NCBI GenBank assembly: GCA_037042915.1
Contig: CM073193.1
Location: forward strand, 8,494,001-8,558,000
DNA from: Auricularia sp. M13
Taxonomy: Eukaryota; Basidiomycota; Agaricomycetes; Auriculariales; Auriculariaceae
Direction of reading: 5' to 3'
DNA length: 64,000 nt
Numbering within the stretch: the stretch's first letter is position 1; each line of letters starts with the position of its first letter. Shown here piece by piece: positions 9,642-22,414 of the stretch. Below the pieces are notes generated by a model, which saw nothing but the letters and a program-made list of their open reading frames with translations, was not told the DNA's origin and did no database searches. The translations under genes and the position numbers were made by a program.

Positions 9642-12600
9642 TTATAACGACTCAACGATGCCCACAATATCGCTCACATAAACGTCATAGTCTTTCTCAA
9701 GCTTGGGGTCTCCAAAGGGCCTGAGCGCGCGGAGAAGGTACCTGTACTGGCCGACGGGTACCGGGGCATTGTTGAAAAAGTAGGGGAAAAACACTCGGAA
9801 AAGGGGAGAAATTCCGATGTTGACGTGCATCACGTTGGTGCCGTCCGCAATGCGATAGACTATGGGTATGTCGTCGAAAGAGCCACCGGTTTTCTGGATG
9901 GGCATGCCGGGCTGCCACCACCCGGACAAAACAGAACGCTTCTTGTTCTGGATGGGGATCGTCGCGGCGACCTCGGTGCTCGCGTCGATAAGATCAACGA
10001 CAAGGCGCGCCGTATTCTGCGCAAGGCTTCGGAGCATATTAGCTCGAACTCCACACAGTATGCCAGCGAGGCTTACACGAAAGTAAACCACGACGCTCCC
10101 GGGGCATCGCGCGTGAAGTTGCGCGGCCCGATCTGCGGTTTCGACACTGGTTCGTCGTTGATGCCCTCCGGCAGGATGGGTGTAGGCAGGTTGAACGGCA
10201 GTCCGAACTGGCTAGCATCGCCAGTGCCGATTGTCTCTGCGTCGTACATGGACCCCGCGATGCCAAGATACGAAACCTGCAGGCGGTCTCCCAAGGACCC
10301 CTGAACGCGAATCCAGCCTGATACGAGGGGCAGCGTCTTCGGGTCCACGTTCTTTGGCGCAGCGATGTTCGCGGTGACGGTGACCGATGAACCGGGGGCA
10401 ACAATCACCTTCGTTTGGCTGAGCTTGACCGTGACCGGGGCGTCGATCAGTGGGACAGGGTACGTCGCCGTGTAGTGGCCAGTCTGCGACGCATTAGTAT
10501 GGTGCGCAATTGCGGAGCGGTAGAACGCACAGGCATAGTCAAGGCCGTCCCCGCGGGCTGGTGTGACAACACGTACGTCTGCTTCTTCTTGCCCGTATTC
10601 TTGATCACGATCTTGTGCCTGTCCGAGAGAATGTGAGTCGTAATACAACAGCACTTCCTAATGCACATACACGCCCTTCCAATGCGCAGTGTCGTTAAGG
10701 AGCAGTTCGCCCGGGGAGACTTCGGTCTTGACGTTGAGCGCATTAAAGACGTTGATGAGCCCAGCGCCCTGCTGTGAGAGCGTCTGCGGCAGCGCCTTGC
10801 TATCCCGTGAGTCAGGAACGCCCACAGCGGTCGACTGGAAAATTGCGCGAGTGTTCTTCGAAACGCCCTTGCCGCGGGCCTGCAGGAGGAGCGCCGCGCT
10901 GCCCGCCATCTACAATGCGACCGAACGGTCAGTGCTTACCGCGCGTATACAACCGGCGGCGACCTACGTATGGCGTGGACATGCTTGTCCCAGACGCAAC
11001 AGCCCAGCTTCCCTTGTTCGTCAAAAACGTGCTGGTGATGTTGCCTGCAATGGATCAGATAATTTGACATTCCAGCTACGGAGGACGCGCACCTCCAGGT
11101 GCGCTGAGCGCTGGCTTGAAAAGCAGGTCCTGGCTCGGGCCGAATGACGAGAAGGACGACATCAGCCCTCCGGTCTCCGGGTTGGGGACGTCGGTGCTGG
11201 CGCCGTGTTGCGGGAAGGTGACGGTGATGTTGCTGCCCTTGTTGAACTCGTTGACGAGCTGTGCGGGCTGCGTTACAAAGCATCGAAGAGTGGACGTGAA
11301 AGGACGCACGAATACGCCGTCATCGCCGTTCCTCAATACCACGACCGCGTTGAGGTGATCCCACGCTCTCGGCTGCCACATCGGACTTCGTGGCGTCAGA
11401 CATGTGTCCATGCTTGCTATCGAAGTGCTCACTCGTAAACTATGAAATAGCGAGCGCCCTGCACCAGTAATCAAAATCATCGACCGCCGCTATGATGTGG
11501 GACACAAACCTTGTTGCCAATGTTCGTGATTTGGTCTTCCTGCTTGAGTTCAGGCGCGCAAGAACAATTTCAGCTGGGAGTTACGCACAACGAAACAGGT
11601 CGCAAAGTCTGATAGAGTCGCCGACCTGAACACGACGATGTAGTTCGACAGGTCTGGAACGTCGTCTCCAAGACTGGAGCATGCAGTCGTGTTGGAAACT
11701 GGTATACTGCATTGAGTGGACGGTTGCCCAAGATAGAACACTCACGAGGGTCAGACTGAAGCGCATAGATAGGCAGAGGTGTTTCGGGCACATTCAGTGG
11801 CAGCCCGTCAACGCCTGATTCAAGATCAGTTACTGTATACGGCTGTGGCACATTGGTCAACAAAGGATCCTAGCTAGATACACAGGCTCATGACTCACTA
11901 TCGGTGCATGCTCGACGCTGGTGGTAAGGGTTTGATACAGCTTGACCGTGCTGAGAGCGTGATGAGTTTTCGAATGGCACTCGACGCGGTCCACACACTT
12001 TTCGACAGATCCCACGGCGATAACATCCTTTCCTGTGGCCGGCGAGCTCATGAAGTAGGAGCCCAGACGACCATCGTTTCCTTGAGGTTAGAAGAAAATA
12101 GTCAGACAAGTACACATGCCGCAAAATGGGACCCACCAGCAGAGACGGTAACGACCCTTCCTGCGGCCGCAATACGGCTTGCGACCACAGAAACCGGCTC
12201 GTCCGACCAGTTCGTAGCGATCCCGATGCTGAGCGTGATGATGTCCATGCCGTCGTCATACGCGCGGAGGAGCGCGTCGATGAGGATGTCGTCGCTGCTG
12301 GTGCCAGAGCACCCAAAGACCCGGTACGCGTATAGCGTGGCATCGTACGCGACACCGGAGACGTTGAACTCGTTCCCCGGCGTGGCGGCGACGATGCCCG
12401 CGACGTGCGTGCCGTGCCCGGCGCATGTGTCGAGCGGGTCGTCGTCGGGCTGCGCGGGGGATTCTCCGGGCCAGTAGTCGTCTCCCACGAAGTCGTAGCC
12501 CCCTTGTGGGGTAAGGTAAGAAAGAGTCGTCGCGCGAAAACGCGGTGCGCGTACCAGCAACTTTGAATCCCGGACCGAAGCCTCCGCCAAGGGATGGATG

Positions 12601-13487
12601 CGTGTAGTCGACACCGGCGTCAATTCTACACCATGGTCATCTGGAGCCGTCGCGACAAGATGAGGAAGAACGCACATTCCTATCTTTATGCCCTTCCCGG
12701 TGAAGCCTTGCTCGTGCGCCTTGTCGACGCCCTGAATCAATTGGATGTTGAAGAAGCGTCTCTTTGAAAGTCTTTGAAGAACATACCGTCATGACATGGA
12801 CACTTTGTCCGTAAGGCGCGGCTGCGGGGTCCTGCGGTCCTTGGGGAACATGGAGGAGCACGGGCCTGCAAAGAGCAGTGTCGCGCTTAGCAGTCTATCC
12901 TGAAGCCGCAAAGCTGGGGAGCGTACTTGGGAGCAGGAACCTTGAATACCGGCCGGACCGAGACGACGTTTGGGATGGACGCGAGATCGACGATGTCCTG
13001 CTGCAGTCAGAATGTGCTTCGTACGGGTTGCGGGAGAGACAAAGCTTACCGCAGCAGTCTGATACATTGTTCAAATAGGTGCGCTCGCTGCCTCTGCTAT
13101 AAAACGCGTACCTTGAGCTCGACAGCGATGCCGTTGAAAATGGGGGACTTGAACTTCTTCCGCGTCACGAACTTGCCCGCCGCGCGTTTGTCGAGCTCGC
13201 CGAGGAAGTCATCGTGGACCTAATCGGCGCGTAAGCGCTTTGCAATATACGCAAAAAGCTCGATACTGACACTTCGCTTGCTGGGTGCAGATGAGAGCTC
13301 GACGATGAAAGCCCCGGGGACAACGTCACGATTAAAAGGTAGTCTATCCGGTGTAGCGCCATCGGTCAGCCGTTGAAGCACGCGTTTCGACGACGCGCGG
13401 CACGCACTGCGAGTTGTCGGCAGGGGCAGACGTTGCGGCAAGTACGGCGCTTGCCGCAAACAGCGCGGCGGCGGCGAAAGTTTTCAT
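9642..13487 (-). CDS. secreted subtilisin-like serine protease (peptidase family S8)
   Basis: The gene begins with ATG at 13487 and a signal peptide (MKTFAAAALFAASAVLA), followed by an inhibitor-like prodomain (PGAFIVELSS..., IFNGIAVELK). The catalytic domain follows across many short introns. The catalytic Asp is in IIDAGVDYTHPSLGG (codon 12621..12619), His in AGHGTHVAGIVAA (12416..12414), the oxyanion Asn in VSAGNDG (12078..12076) and Ser in GTSMSTPYMAGSAAL (10985..10983). A protease-associated type insert lies between Asn and Ser. The C-terminal part (LSHQPAGTAL, VTVKLSQTKVIVAPGSSVTV, LPLVSGWIRV, YLGIAGSM) matches the Fn3-like tail of fungal minor extracellular (vpr-type) subtilases. The stop is at 9644..9642. 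Introns such as the one at about 10495 carry a textbook TACTAAT branch site. All catalytic residues are present, so it is probably active. It should act outside the cell in protein degradation. Confidence 0.87.
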
Positions 13488-15552
13488 GCTCTTTCGACGC
13501 GATCTCTGAAAAGCGAACGTAGTAGTAGAGGGGATGATGGAAAGGGCCTCTCCGTCGTTGGCGACGATACTTGAAGCAAGCTGCTGAAGAATCCGCAGTC
13601 TAGATTGTCTAGATTCTGTATCTGATCGCAGCGAGTCGGATACGTCGGCGTATTGTCGAGGCCGGTCAGGACGGTGTCCGACATTCAAGACGTAATACCA
13701 ATATGCTCAGTAAAATCTCAAACTCATACCCGTCTTCTGCGCGGGACACAAGAACAAGAAACTCATTTGGCCAGTAAATAACTCGGCCGACCCTGAACGT
13801 GCTGTACGTGTCCCCAACGAGACTGAGACTCTGACAGTATGTCGCATAGTGCTGATTATTTGGGACCTATTCCGATTCGCAGCATTGCTTCTCCAATCAG
13901 TGAGCAATGCTGGATCAAAGTCCGACGTCACGGGCACAGCGCAAGCATCACGTGAAGCGCGGCCCGGAACCGATTAGAATGCCTGTTTGCTCTTGCATCT
14001 CTATCTCGCAGCACTTCCGCTCGCCGTAACCGTCGCCCCGCAGAAATTCAGCGTCGCCAGGGTGCCTCGAGCTGAAAAATGTGGCGTGGACCTGGAACAG
14101 TGCTCGCTGGCCGTCGGCCATTGCGCCGAGGCGCCCTCCGTCCGCCAGGGGTGCGTGCCCACCGACAGGCGCATAGCCTTTGGGGCGAGCACGCACTACA
14201 ACAGGCGTTCGGGGTTATCACGTCATGGCTGGTGCGCCCAGCACCGCGCGAGACCGGACCATCGCCCAGTCCAGAGACTGCTTGACTGCACCCGAATCTG
14301 CTGCCGCGGTCGCGCGGGCTCATAGTGCGGCAGTGCTTCATGTGCCTTCGCGTGCTCGAGGTTCCCGCGTTTGTCGTGCAGCCCAAGGTCGTCCAATGAG
14401 CGCAAGACGCCCTCGTTGCGCGCGTGGAGATTACGAGTCGCCCAGGCCCTGTCGGGCCTGGTGAAACCGAAAGCCACAAGCGCAATTGCCCAGCGCGCCT
14501 CGTGCAGGTGCTCCACGGCCCAACCACTGCTCCCGCGTATTCTCGTTCCAACAGAAGCACTTGTCGTCGCGTCCCCTGGAACTGTTGTGCTGCGCTCCGG
14601 ACGACGATTGCGACGGCGCCGCAGTGCGCGCCTTCTTCTCATCTCACCCATCACCGCGTTTGGCCAGTGCATGGCTCGGAAATATTCCTCCAGAAACACT
14701 CAATGTGCTCTTATCGTCACTTCTCAGGTCTCATACATCCCACAAACATGCCCATTAACCAACTTGTTTCCTTCCACCATGTCAGTGCGCTAATCTTCAG
14801 CCCACATAACTGTGAATGGGCAGCATATCCCGTTTCCTGATCGTCCGCTGGCCTCGAGATGTCAGGCTGACGTGACACGCACTAGACATACGCGCAACAA
14901 AAGCGTCCGTGCACGCCGTCGCTGCGAGCTCATGCGGCCAGGCACCCCCCCGCTCTTGGGTGCTTACACGCCCATTCTCCATCTGTTCCCGCCGCCGTCA
15001 GGTTCCCTATCCGCTTCCTTGCACGAACGGCAGCAGTCCTTGGCGCTGGCGGTGGGGCCCGCCCCGCCTCTGTCGACCTCGACCTCCTAGCTGCACCCTA
15101 CGCAGTGACGCCGTGATTTTTCTCTCGTCGCGCTGCGCGCTGCATCCTAAGGCACAGACTACTGTTTCGGATGGCAGAGCTTCAGCAACACGATCTCATT
15201 CCCAGGCTACCACGTGCAATGCGCATGTCGCTTGTGGCGCCGAGTCCTGAACATGCTGCTCCGGTCTGCAGGGATCTGTCCCTCACACGTTCCGCACGTT
15301 GCGATCAGAATCTACCCTTGCAAAGTCCTGGTCTACTTTCAAATTCAACCACCGGACTGTCTTGCCAATCGTTCAAGCCGCCTACGGGAACCCGCGCGAC
15401 GTGAAAGCAGACACTGATACAGTCTTCCGCGGCGCTTCAAGCTCTATCAGTACAGCCTTGTTGACACGTTTTTGCCACGATCGTTCTTATGAATCAAAGG
15501 GTTGCGCTCAATCTGAATTAGAACATACGCTTGCTATTACGGTGGCGCGGGA
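13488..15552. other. 2-kb region without a supported gene
   Basis: Open stretches exist on both strands (for example minus-strand 14223-14699, 158 codons), but none has a recognisable motif, a plausible exon chain or an appropriate start. They look like chance frames in GC-rich DNA. The right end (15.2-15.55 kb) shows weak similarity to the sequence upstream of hydrolase-WD40 copies 3 and 5. The left end is the promoter of the subtilase. Confidence 0.45.
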
Positions 15553-15559
15553 CCCATAA

Positions 15560-18500
15560 ATGCGGCGCCTCGATGTCCCATGTTTTGACAAGGTGTTTGC
15601 TGCACCCCTCTCCAAGGTCGCTTCACCTCCGACTCAGCTTGAAAGCGCTCTCAAGGCCGATCCAACGTCGTCGCCGCCTTCACCGATGTTGGCCGCTTCA
15701 GCGTCCCCTACAACTACTGAGGCCGGCCTGGGCCTGGCGGAAGTAGCGCCCGCGCTTCCAGGAGGACAGAGAGATGAACCGAGTAGCTCTGGCTTTCCGC
15801 GCGAGACCGACGCCCCGCAGGCCACTCCAGCTGTGCCCTTCGTGCCGACCTCTGCTCCACCACCGCCCGTCCATACCGCACCACCTGTTGCGGCGGATTC
15901 CAGTCGTCCAGGCGAGCACAAGACCACGGCGAAAGCTCGAGACGCCGCCAAGTGCCCCACGTGCAACAGCGGCGGAGACGAGAGCCGCAATCTTGTGATC
16001 TGCATCGATGGCACTTCGAACCAGTTTAGCATCAAGGTCTGTTCATATGCCTGCTTTTTCCGCCTTCTGATAATGTCTTCCAGAATACGAATGTCGTCGA
16101 ACTTTACAGTCGCCTTAAAAGGAACAAGAAGCAATTCACATTCTACGACAGCGGCATTGGAACGTACGCGAAGCCGAGCTACATATCCTGGAGCTATATC
16201 AAGCAGGTCGGCGCGAACAAGTTAGACCTTATGTTTGCCCTGTATGCCGTCAGTCGCTGGTTAATTTCATCTAATTCTGAGTCTCCACTAGCCGATTCGA
16301 AAAGATCATCATGAGCGCATACAGATGGCTCGTAGACAACTACCAGGAAGGCGATCGCATCTACATGTTCGGTTCGTTTCCTTCTCCAATATTGCAGTAT
16401 CCCTCCTTAGGCTACCATAGGTTTCTCCCGCGGCGCTTATCAAGTTCGAGCGCTGGCGGCAATGCTCGACACGGTCTGTCCAATCTGTTCTTACCGCACG
16501 TCAATACTTATGCATCAATAGGTCGGGCTCCTTGAAAAAGGAAACGAAGACCAGATTCCATTGTGAGTATTGGTGCGGGTGTCACGTAGGGATCACTGAT
16601 ACTCATTGCCTCAGTGCATACGAACTGTTCGCTGCAGGCGAATCCCGCTCTTCCCACAAACGGGCGGGCATTTTCCAGTGTCTATACAGTACGATCAAGC
16701 CCGTCAAATCCGTTGCTACCGTCATGGGCCGCTCTCTTCGCAACGGCGCCTCCAGATCTTTCAAGTTCATTGTTCCTGACCAGAAAAGCCAAAGCCCGTA
16801 AACTGCTCGGGCTACAGCCGATTTTTCCACATCCCGAGCAGACGCCTCCCCCACCACAGGTCCCAGATGATCAGACACTACAAGAGCACTTCAAGGAAAC
16901 GTTTTCCCGTACCGTCAATGTCCACTTTGTCGGAGTATGGTACGTACCGACTTGATACAGGTTGTTCAACCTTTATTGATAACAGCTAGGGATACGGTCT
17001 CCTCTGTTGGCTTCATCCGTGGCAAGACCTTGCCGGGCACGACCGACGGCATGCGCCATGTCTGTTTCTTCCGCCACGCTCTCGCCATGCACGAATATCG
17101 CGTTAAGTTCCTGCCCGAATACGTCAACGGCGGCAATGGGCCAGACCCTGCATCTTGCGGCGGTAACCTTCCGCACACTAAGGAATGCTGGTTCATCGGA
17201 TCTCACTCGGATATGTGAGTGATCTCCCTCGTCATACTTGCTCATCTGAACCTTGCACTCACAGAGGTGGCGGAAACATGGTTAATACAAAGCTCCAGAC
17301 GTTTGGACCGGCGCTTCGCTGGATGTCGTTCGAAGCTGTCCTCGCCGGGCTCCAAGTCAAAGAGGGGCCTCGAGAGTGGGAGAGTCCCGTGGTCTCCAAG
17401 TCAATGACATGGTACTATAGGATTATGGAGATCTTCCCCATCAAGAGATTATCCTACAAGACCAAGGATTCCTCGTCCTGGCACGTGCATCTCCTCTTGA
17501 GACCTCCTCGTAATTTACCGGTTTTGCTAGGTGGCCTCACTTCTGCTCGCAAAGGCGCATTCGGCCGAATCAGCTCATACACGAAACCGTCTTGAATGAG
17601 TGCGGAATAGAATTATCAGGCCTCCACGACAACTTCGAACTCGTCGACGGCAAGATCACCAACCGCCAGGAAAACGACGCTTATACATCAGCAAAGGCTC
17701 TTCTTGAAGTCCCAACCAACGACGCAGCATGGATAGACCGGCTGACAACATTGTGGGGTACAAGTAGGTTTTTGTTTTGGTTAAACGACACGATGTCTCA
17801 CGACAACCAGTACCGGGTCAGCAGTCGCTAATCGACCTCATGGATGACATCCTGGTTTACCTTGAGAAGAGTTGGCGGTCGCACCCGGCGGAAGACGCAG
17901 CTAGGGAGAACATTTGCTTGCTCCGGGACGCTCTTTTCTACGGTCCATCGATCGTGAAGCACAGAATGCAACCTTTGAGCCAGCTCCTCGGCATTCAGAC
18001 CACTGTTACGCACTGTGAGGCAGATTTGTTCATCCGAGATCGGTACTTATTAGCACACAGGGACGTATCCATTCGCACTTCGAGGTCACACCAGCGCTCT
18101 CAGCTCGGTCGCGTTTCTGTCCCCGCAGCTCGTCGTGTCCGGCTCGTGGGATAACACCCTTCGCATGTGGAATATCGAAACAGGAGAAGCCGTCGGTGAC
18201 CCGTTGACGGGGCACACCTACGCGATCAACTGTGTTGCTGTCTCACCGAACGGCAGTCTCGTCGCATCTGGCTCTGATGACGGTACCGTACGTACTTGGA
18301 GGTTTGACGCCGGAAAACTCGTCGCCGGAGGGCTTGTCATACGAGCGGACGGCATGCAGCATGTCTTTTCAGTTGCATTCTCACCCGATGGATCGCGGAT
18401 TGTTTCTGGCTCTGGAGACAGAGCTCTCCGTATATGGGATGCTGAGACGGGACAGCAGGTCGGAAACGCAATGGAAGGGCATGATGGTTGGGTACGGTCC

Positions 18501-18980
18501 GTCGCATTCTCCCCGGACGGTGCACGCATTGTGTCCGGCTCAGCCGACCGGACCGTGCGATTATGGGACGCTAGGACATTTCAACCTCTCGGTGACCCTC
18601 TGATCGGACACACGCACCATGTGCGCTCAGTTGCATTCTCCCCGGACGGCGTCTCCATTGCTTCTGGCAGTAACGACAAAACGGTCCGAATCTGGAACTC
18701 AAACACTCGCGAGTTGATGCCCACACTGGTGGGGCATTCCCACTGGGTCCTGTCCGTCGCATTCTCACCCAGCGGACGACACGTCGCATCAGCTTCATGG
18801 GACGGCACTGTGCGCATCTGGGATGTCGTCAACGGAGAGGCGGTCGGCGTGCTCAAGGGACACACCAACATTGTTCGTTCGGTCGCGTTTTCTCCAGACG
18901 GTACACGGATAGCGTCGGGCTCGGAAGACGAGACTGTACGCATTTGGGACCGCATTCCTGTATCATCCACGGAGACGTGA
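15560..18980 (+). CDS. DUF2235 hydrolase - WD40 fusion, copy 1
   Basis: Order of parts: a Pro/Ser/Thr-rich disordered N-terminus of about 130 residues, a short CPTCNSGG element, the DUF2235 domain, a ~150-residue linker, and a seven-repeat WD40 propeller. Catalytic motifs of the family are present: LVICIDGTSNQF, the nucleophile elbow GFSRGA (near 16422), WDTVSSV and FIGSHSDIGGG. DUF2235 is the alpha/beta-hydrolase fold of bacterial Tle1 phospholipases. The start ATG at 15560 lies inside a CCCATAAATGC block that in copies 3 and 5 is upstream promoter sequence; here the frame stays open from it. The linker near 16.68-16.78 kb needs an extra intron, and the donor at ~17480 is GC rather than GT. 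This copy is the most diverged in the linker. Stop 18978..18980. Expected to be cytosolic (no signal peptide). Confidence 0.82.
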
Positions 18981-19566
18981 AGAGATCATCGCGCCTGTAC
19001 CCATGTAGTGCCGTCTCATTTTGCTCAACTGTGTCGGTCTGCAATCTTGAATGTAGAATTGGATGTTATTCAACCTCACATGCAGGCGTCTGCGCGCCCG
19101 GATGTCATGCACAGGTGGACGAGAAGTATGGCAGGTGAGATACTGCACGCATCGCCGGACGCGGCTTCACACTGACAGTACTCACTTTGTACATTGTGAT
19201 CGTCGGTGTGTGCAAGCCCGAGAAATGCTATACCATCAGGAAGCCAACGACGGTCGCGGTCACCCTTAGTCACAAAGATACTTACAAGATGGCTGTCTCG
19301 GCGGCCATCTCTCTGCGAACGCACATAGTCGACCTATGCATAGTCTGCAGTTGGCGCGTCATTTTGAATTTTTTTTTTGCGTCTGGTCGAGGCGGTCGCC
19401 AGGCTTGTTTCGCGAGCCGCATTGCATGCCTGCAAACAAAAATGCGAGTTTTCCTCGAGCTCTCCCTCTATCACCTAGGGGAATATATAATACAGTGATA
19501 ATGTTCAATAAATCTACAAGGCGTCAGCACGCGATGATACTTATCAGATCGCCAACAGCAGCGTAC
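18981..19566. other. convergent 3' flank of cassette 1
   Basis: This stretch lies between the 3' ends of the hydrolase gene and the ATP23 copy. It holds sequence shared with the same position of the other cassettes, such as CGGACGCGG followed by TTCACACTGA and AGTACT about 20 bases on. It is non-coding on both strands and serves as a marker of the duplicated unit. Confidence 0.5.
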
Positions 19567-20340
19567 CTGGTCGAACGGACGGGTGTCGGCGAAACACGAC
19601 TCCTAGACCTCGTTGAGGGCGCGCTCCGCCGTCGCGTCGTCCGGGCAGTTTGGGTATCTTTTTAGCAGAGTAGTGCTCGTCGTCTTGCACGGGCCTTTTC
19701 GACGTGAGCAAGGGATAAACTGTTCAAATGAGAAAGGAACGACTCGCCTGGAATTGTTTCGTTATTCTAAAGTTTCCCCCGGTCAATTTCGCGGCCGAAT
19801 CCACAGTCGCCGCTCAAGCTTGCCGCGCGAATCTAAGGAGTTCAGAGCGAGAACATCAGGATGCGGGTAGCCACACACAAGTCGCATTGCGGGACGCACC
19901 TCAGAGCAAGCGACATGTCGCAAATTGTACCAATCCATCTTGAAGCGACGATGATCGAACAAACGAATCAGTTCATGCGCAAGCGTATCTTCGATATGAT
20001 TCTTGCTCATGAATCGATTCTGGCAAAGTAATATCGTGCCCGTAGGCCTGCCAAACCCCTCAACGCGCGCGGCGTCGCACGGCGCACTAGGGTATGCGGG
20101 TTGGAGACAGCACAGCCCGTGAGCGCTAGGTACTTGCGCAGGGATACAACGAGCGGGTTAGAGTGCATCAGGTCCTTCTTCCCGCACACACGCGCGCGTT
20201 CGCTGCGCGCAACGTCTCCGTCGACAGCGGCGCATCTTCGGCCGGCGCGTTCGCTAGGATGGTGTCCGTGTATTGGCGCAAGCGCGTGAAGGCCGCGTCG
20301 CGCGTCGTAGTCGTCGTTGGCGACGGCGGCGGAGGCGAGG
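19567..20340 (-). pseudogene. ATP23: ATP23-type metalloprotease, copy 1, inactivated
   Basis: ATP23 is a zinc metalloprotease of the mitochondrial intermembrane space that processes Atp6 and aids F0 assembly. The copy shows the family core: KDLMHSNPLVVSLRKYLALTG, then DTLAHELIRLFDH, KMDWYNLRHVACSEVR and a C-terminal NEV.ESCFADTRPFDQ. Two lesions are visible. The second zinc-binding His of HEXXH is Arg (codon 19965..19963, HELIR). The conserved Trp in NEVWESC is a TAG stop (19605..19603). The N-terminal frame (DAAFTRLRQYTDT) is better kept than in copies 2 and 4. It is convergent with the hydrolase gene. Right of it lies a 2.19-kb insertion that separates it from its usual neighbour, the carrier relic. 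Confidence 0.82.
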
Positions 20341-20821
20341 ACAATGAGTAAAAGAGCCATGAGCCATCGGGGGAAACCCGAAAGTCTGGTATCGGCCTGA
20401 CGGAACCTTGCGGGGTTTACGGCGTTGACCAACTGTTTGCGTTGCTTGGCCAAGCCGCAATCCATCGCCAGGTGATGGCAATCCTCTGGCCACCGCACGT
20501 CAAGTTGGCGGTTGTTGGCAAGGCCATCGGCACCTCCCTCCAAGTTGGTGCTCGAATGGCACAGACCTTGCTAAGCTCTCCTGCCCCGGGCTGTAATATA
20601 TCTCTGTGAGCTCAGGAAGAACAGAAACCTGACTGTATTATCAATCGGCGACTCGAGGTGCGATAAGTCATTTAGGTCACTGGTACAGTGGTCGGTCGCT
20701 GGTCGGTTGTGCTCACCGCGTCCGCAGTTGTTTACTTCCGACGTTCCGAACCTTGCTGCTTTTCGCGTCCAAGTCCACAAACCGGCATACCCCGGCTCTC
20801 CAACCTTTCTTGTCCTTCGCC

Positions 20822-21654
20822 TAGGTTCGGACCAAACCGCGCCGGTTCCGGCGCCCTCCTCCGGAGGGGTTTGTGACAAAGTGCCCGAAAACAGGGGGTT
20901 TGAATCTTCCATTTTGCTCTTTATCCCCTACATTTCTCCCTTCGCTATACTGGGGAATATTGTTTGGGAGAAGCCTCTCTACCGATCTGTATACTCGGTT
21001 TACACAAATATTGAAAATGGACGGTTGCAGGGAGGCGGCATCTCGCCGTACAGGAAATTCATCTTAACACTTAATTAAATCGTAAGAGCTTATTCCCGTA
21101 CACTTGAGCTTCTATAAAGCTATATTCCGCTTATATATAACCATAAACAGGTTGCAATTCGTAAGGGAAGCTTGTATTGGCTGTGTGGAGGAGCATTCCG
21201 CGCTGGAGGGATGCCTTGCGCAACCCAGACCCGTTCGGCATTAGCCGACCCGTCGCTTGTCAGCCACTGGCGAGCACATAACATCTCTGCTGTGATATCC
21301 CCTCACATATCCCTCATGAGACATAGAAAATACTTTTATTACATGCCTTAAAAATCTAATTCTGAAGCAAGTTTGATTACCTGGCACCGATAATGCCGGC
21401 GAAATGGTGGCTGCTTGAAATCAACACCTCCACTTACCTGGCTTCGTTTGCTCCAGAATGCTTAGATATAACTATGAATAAATCACCACAAAATAGATTA
21501 GCTTCTCCTCTTTCGGATGATATATATATTTGATGGTGAGAAACAAGAGGTTGAGGAGGTAGGATGCAAATTCAAACCCCCTGGTTCGGAGCACAAACGT
21601 ATAAGCCCCTCCGGAGGAGGGCGCCGGGCGGAGCCGGCGGCTTAGTTGAGCCTA
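20822..21654. mobile_element. 0.83-kb AT-rich MITE-like element with 9-bp target duplication
   Basis: The ends are inverted repeats about 85 bases long. The left begins TAGGTTCGGACC, the right (reverse complement) TAGGCTCAACTA. Both continue to a perfect GCGCCCTCCTCCGGAGGGG (20851.. and the complement ending 21622) and a perfect CAGGGGGTTTGAAT. The direct repeat TCCTTCGCC flanks both sides (20813..20821 and 21655..21663). The interior is markedly AT-rich against the GC-rich surroundings and has no transposase. TAGG ends with an 8-9 bp duplication suggest a hAT-like, or alternatively a Mutator-like, miniature element. Confidence 0.65.
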
Positions 21655-22375
21655 TCCTTCGCCCCCTCGCTCTTCGTTGCCTCACCGCAAGTTACAGTGT
21701 CAGGTACCATCTCTACGTTATGGAGAGCGTCCCCGCCGTCTTACTCTGTTACAGTTCTTCACGCGTCAGCGCGGTCTCCGTCGAGCGCGCCTCCAGTCTT
21801 TCCCTCTCATATGCTCGCTCACAGCTCTCCCAGGCCTGCCGACTGCTCACCGCGCCCACGGTGAGTATCCATCGTGCCGTTATATCTCGTAGTTAACTTA
21901 CTGCCCACCCCGTAGTTCTTCCTTGTACGCACGACACATCGTTACGTCTCTATTTGGTTCCCTTTTACTGACCACCCTCGTCTTGCTGCGTCCTCCTCGC
22001 TGTACTTGGTGCCACCCCCACTAAGCCCAGTGAGTGCTGAGTTCTCGCCCGTGCTCGAGACTCACTGCTGATCACTTGCCAGACGAACCGGGTTCCGGTT
22101 GCAGGGTCTACAGTGCGTATCGCGCTCTCGCTTCTAGACATCATATCGTACTGTGCCGAGCCGTTAGCGTAGTAGCTAGCAACTGTGCAATATAGTGTTT
22201 TTTATCCCGCATTTTATTTTCTATTCTGTGCCGTCTGTGTGGCAAGTACCCTGAATAAGCAAAGCAACCGAGCGAGCAGCAAAAGCAGCTCCTGGGCACC
22301 GTGACATTGTACAGCGTAGGCCAACGTTCACCAAGCCTGGCAAAGAGCTAGCAGCCTGGAGGACCTTGGTAAACC

Positions 22376-22414
22376 CATGGCAAACCATCACCAGGTTGGT
22401 GATGGTTTGCCATG
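22376..22414. repeat. perfect 18-bp arm hairpin inside the 2.19-kb insertion
   Basis: The arm CATGGCAAACCATCACCA is followed by a 3-base spacer (GGT) and its exact reverse complement TGGTGATGGTTTGCCATG. It lies about 145 bases from the right end of the insertion, so it may be a subterminal structural element. No function is known. Confidence 0.8.

Noticed and set aside
14048-14699. Overlapping minus-strand frames of 158-170 codons
   Set aside because: No consistent exon chain, no signal or domain, and arginine-rich low-complexity content typical of chance frames in GC-rich DNA.
18218-18970. Long minus-strand open frames opposite the WD40 repeats (also at 30.7, 41.1, 49.2 and 58.4 kb), rich in PSGENATE-type repeats
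   Set aside because: They are the antisense of the SPDG..VRIWD repeats and recur only because the sense repeats do; no start context, splice sites or independent conservation.
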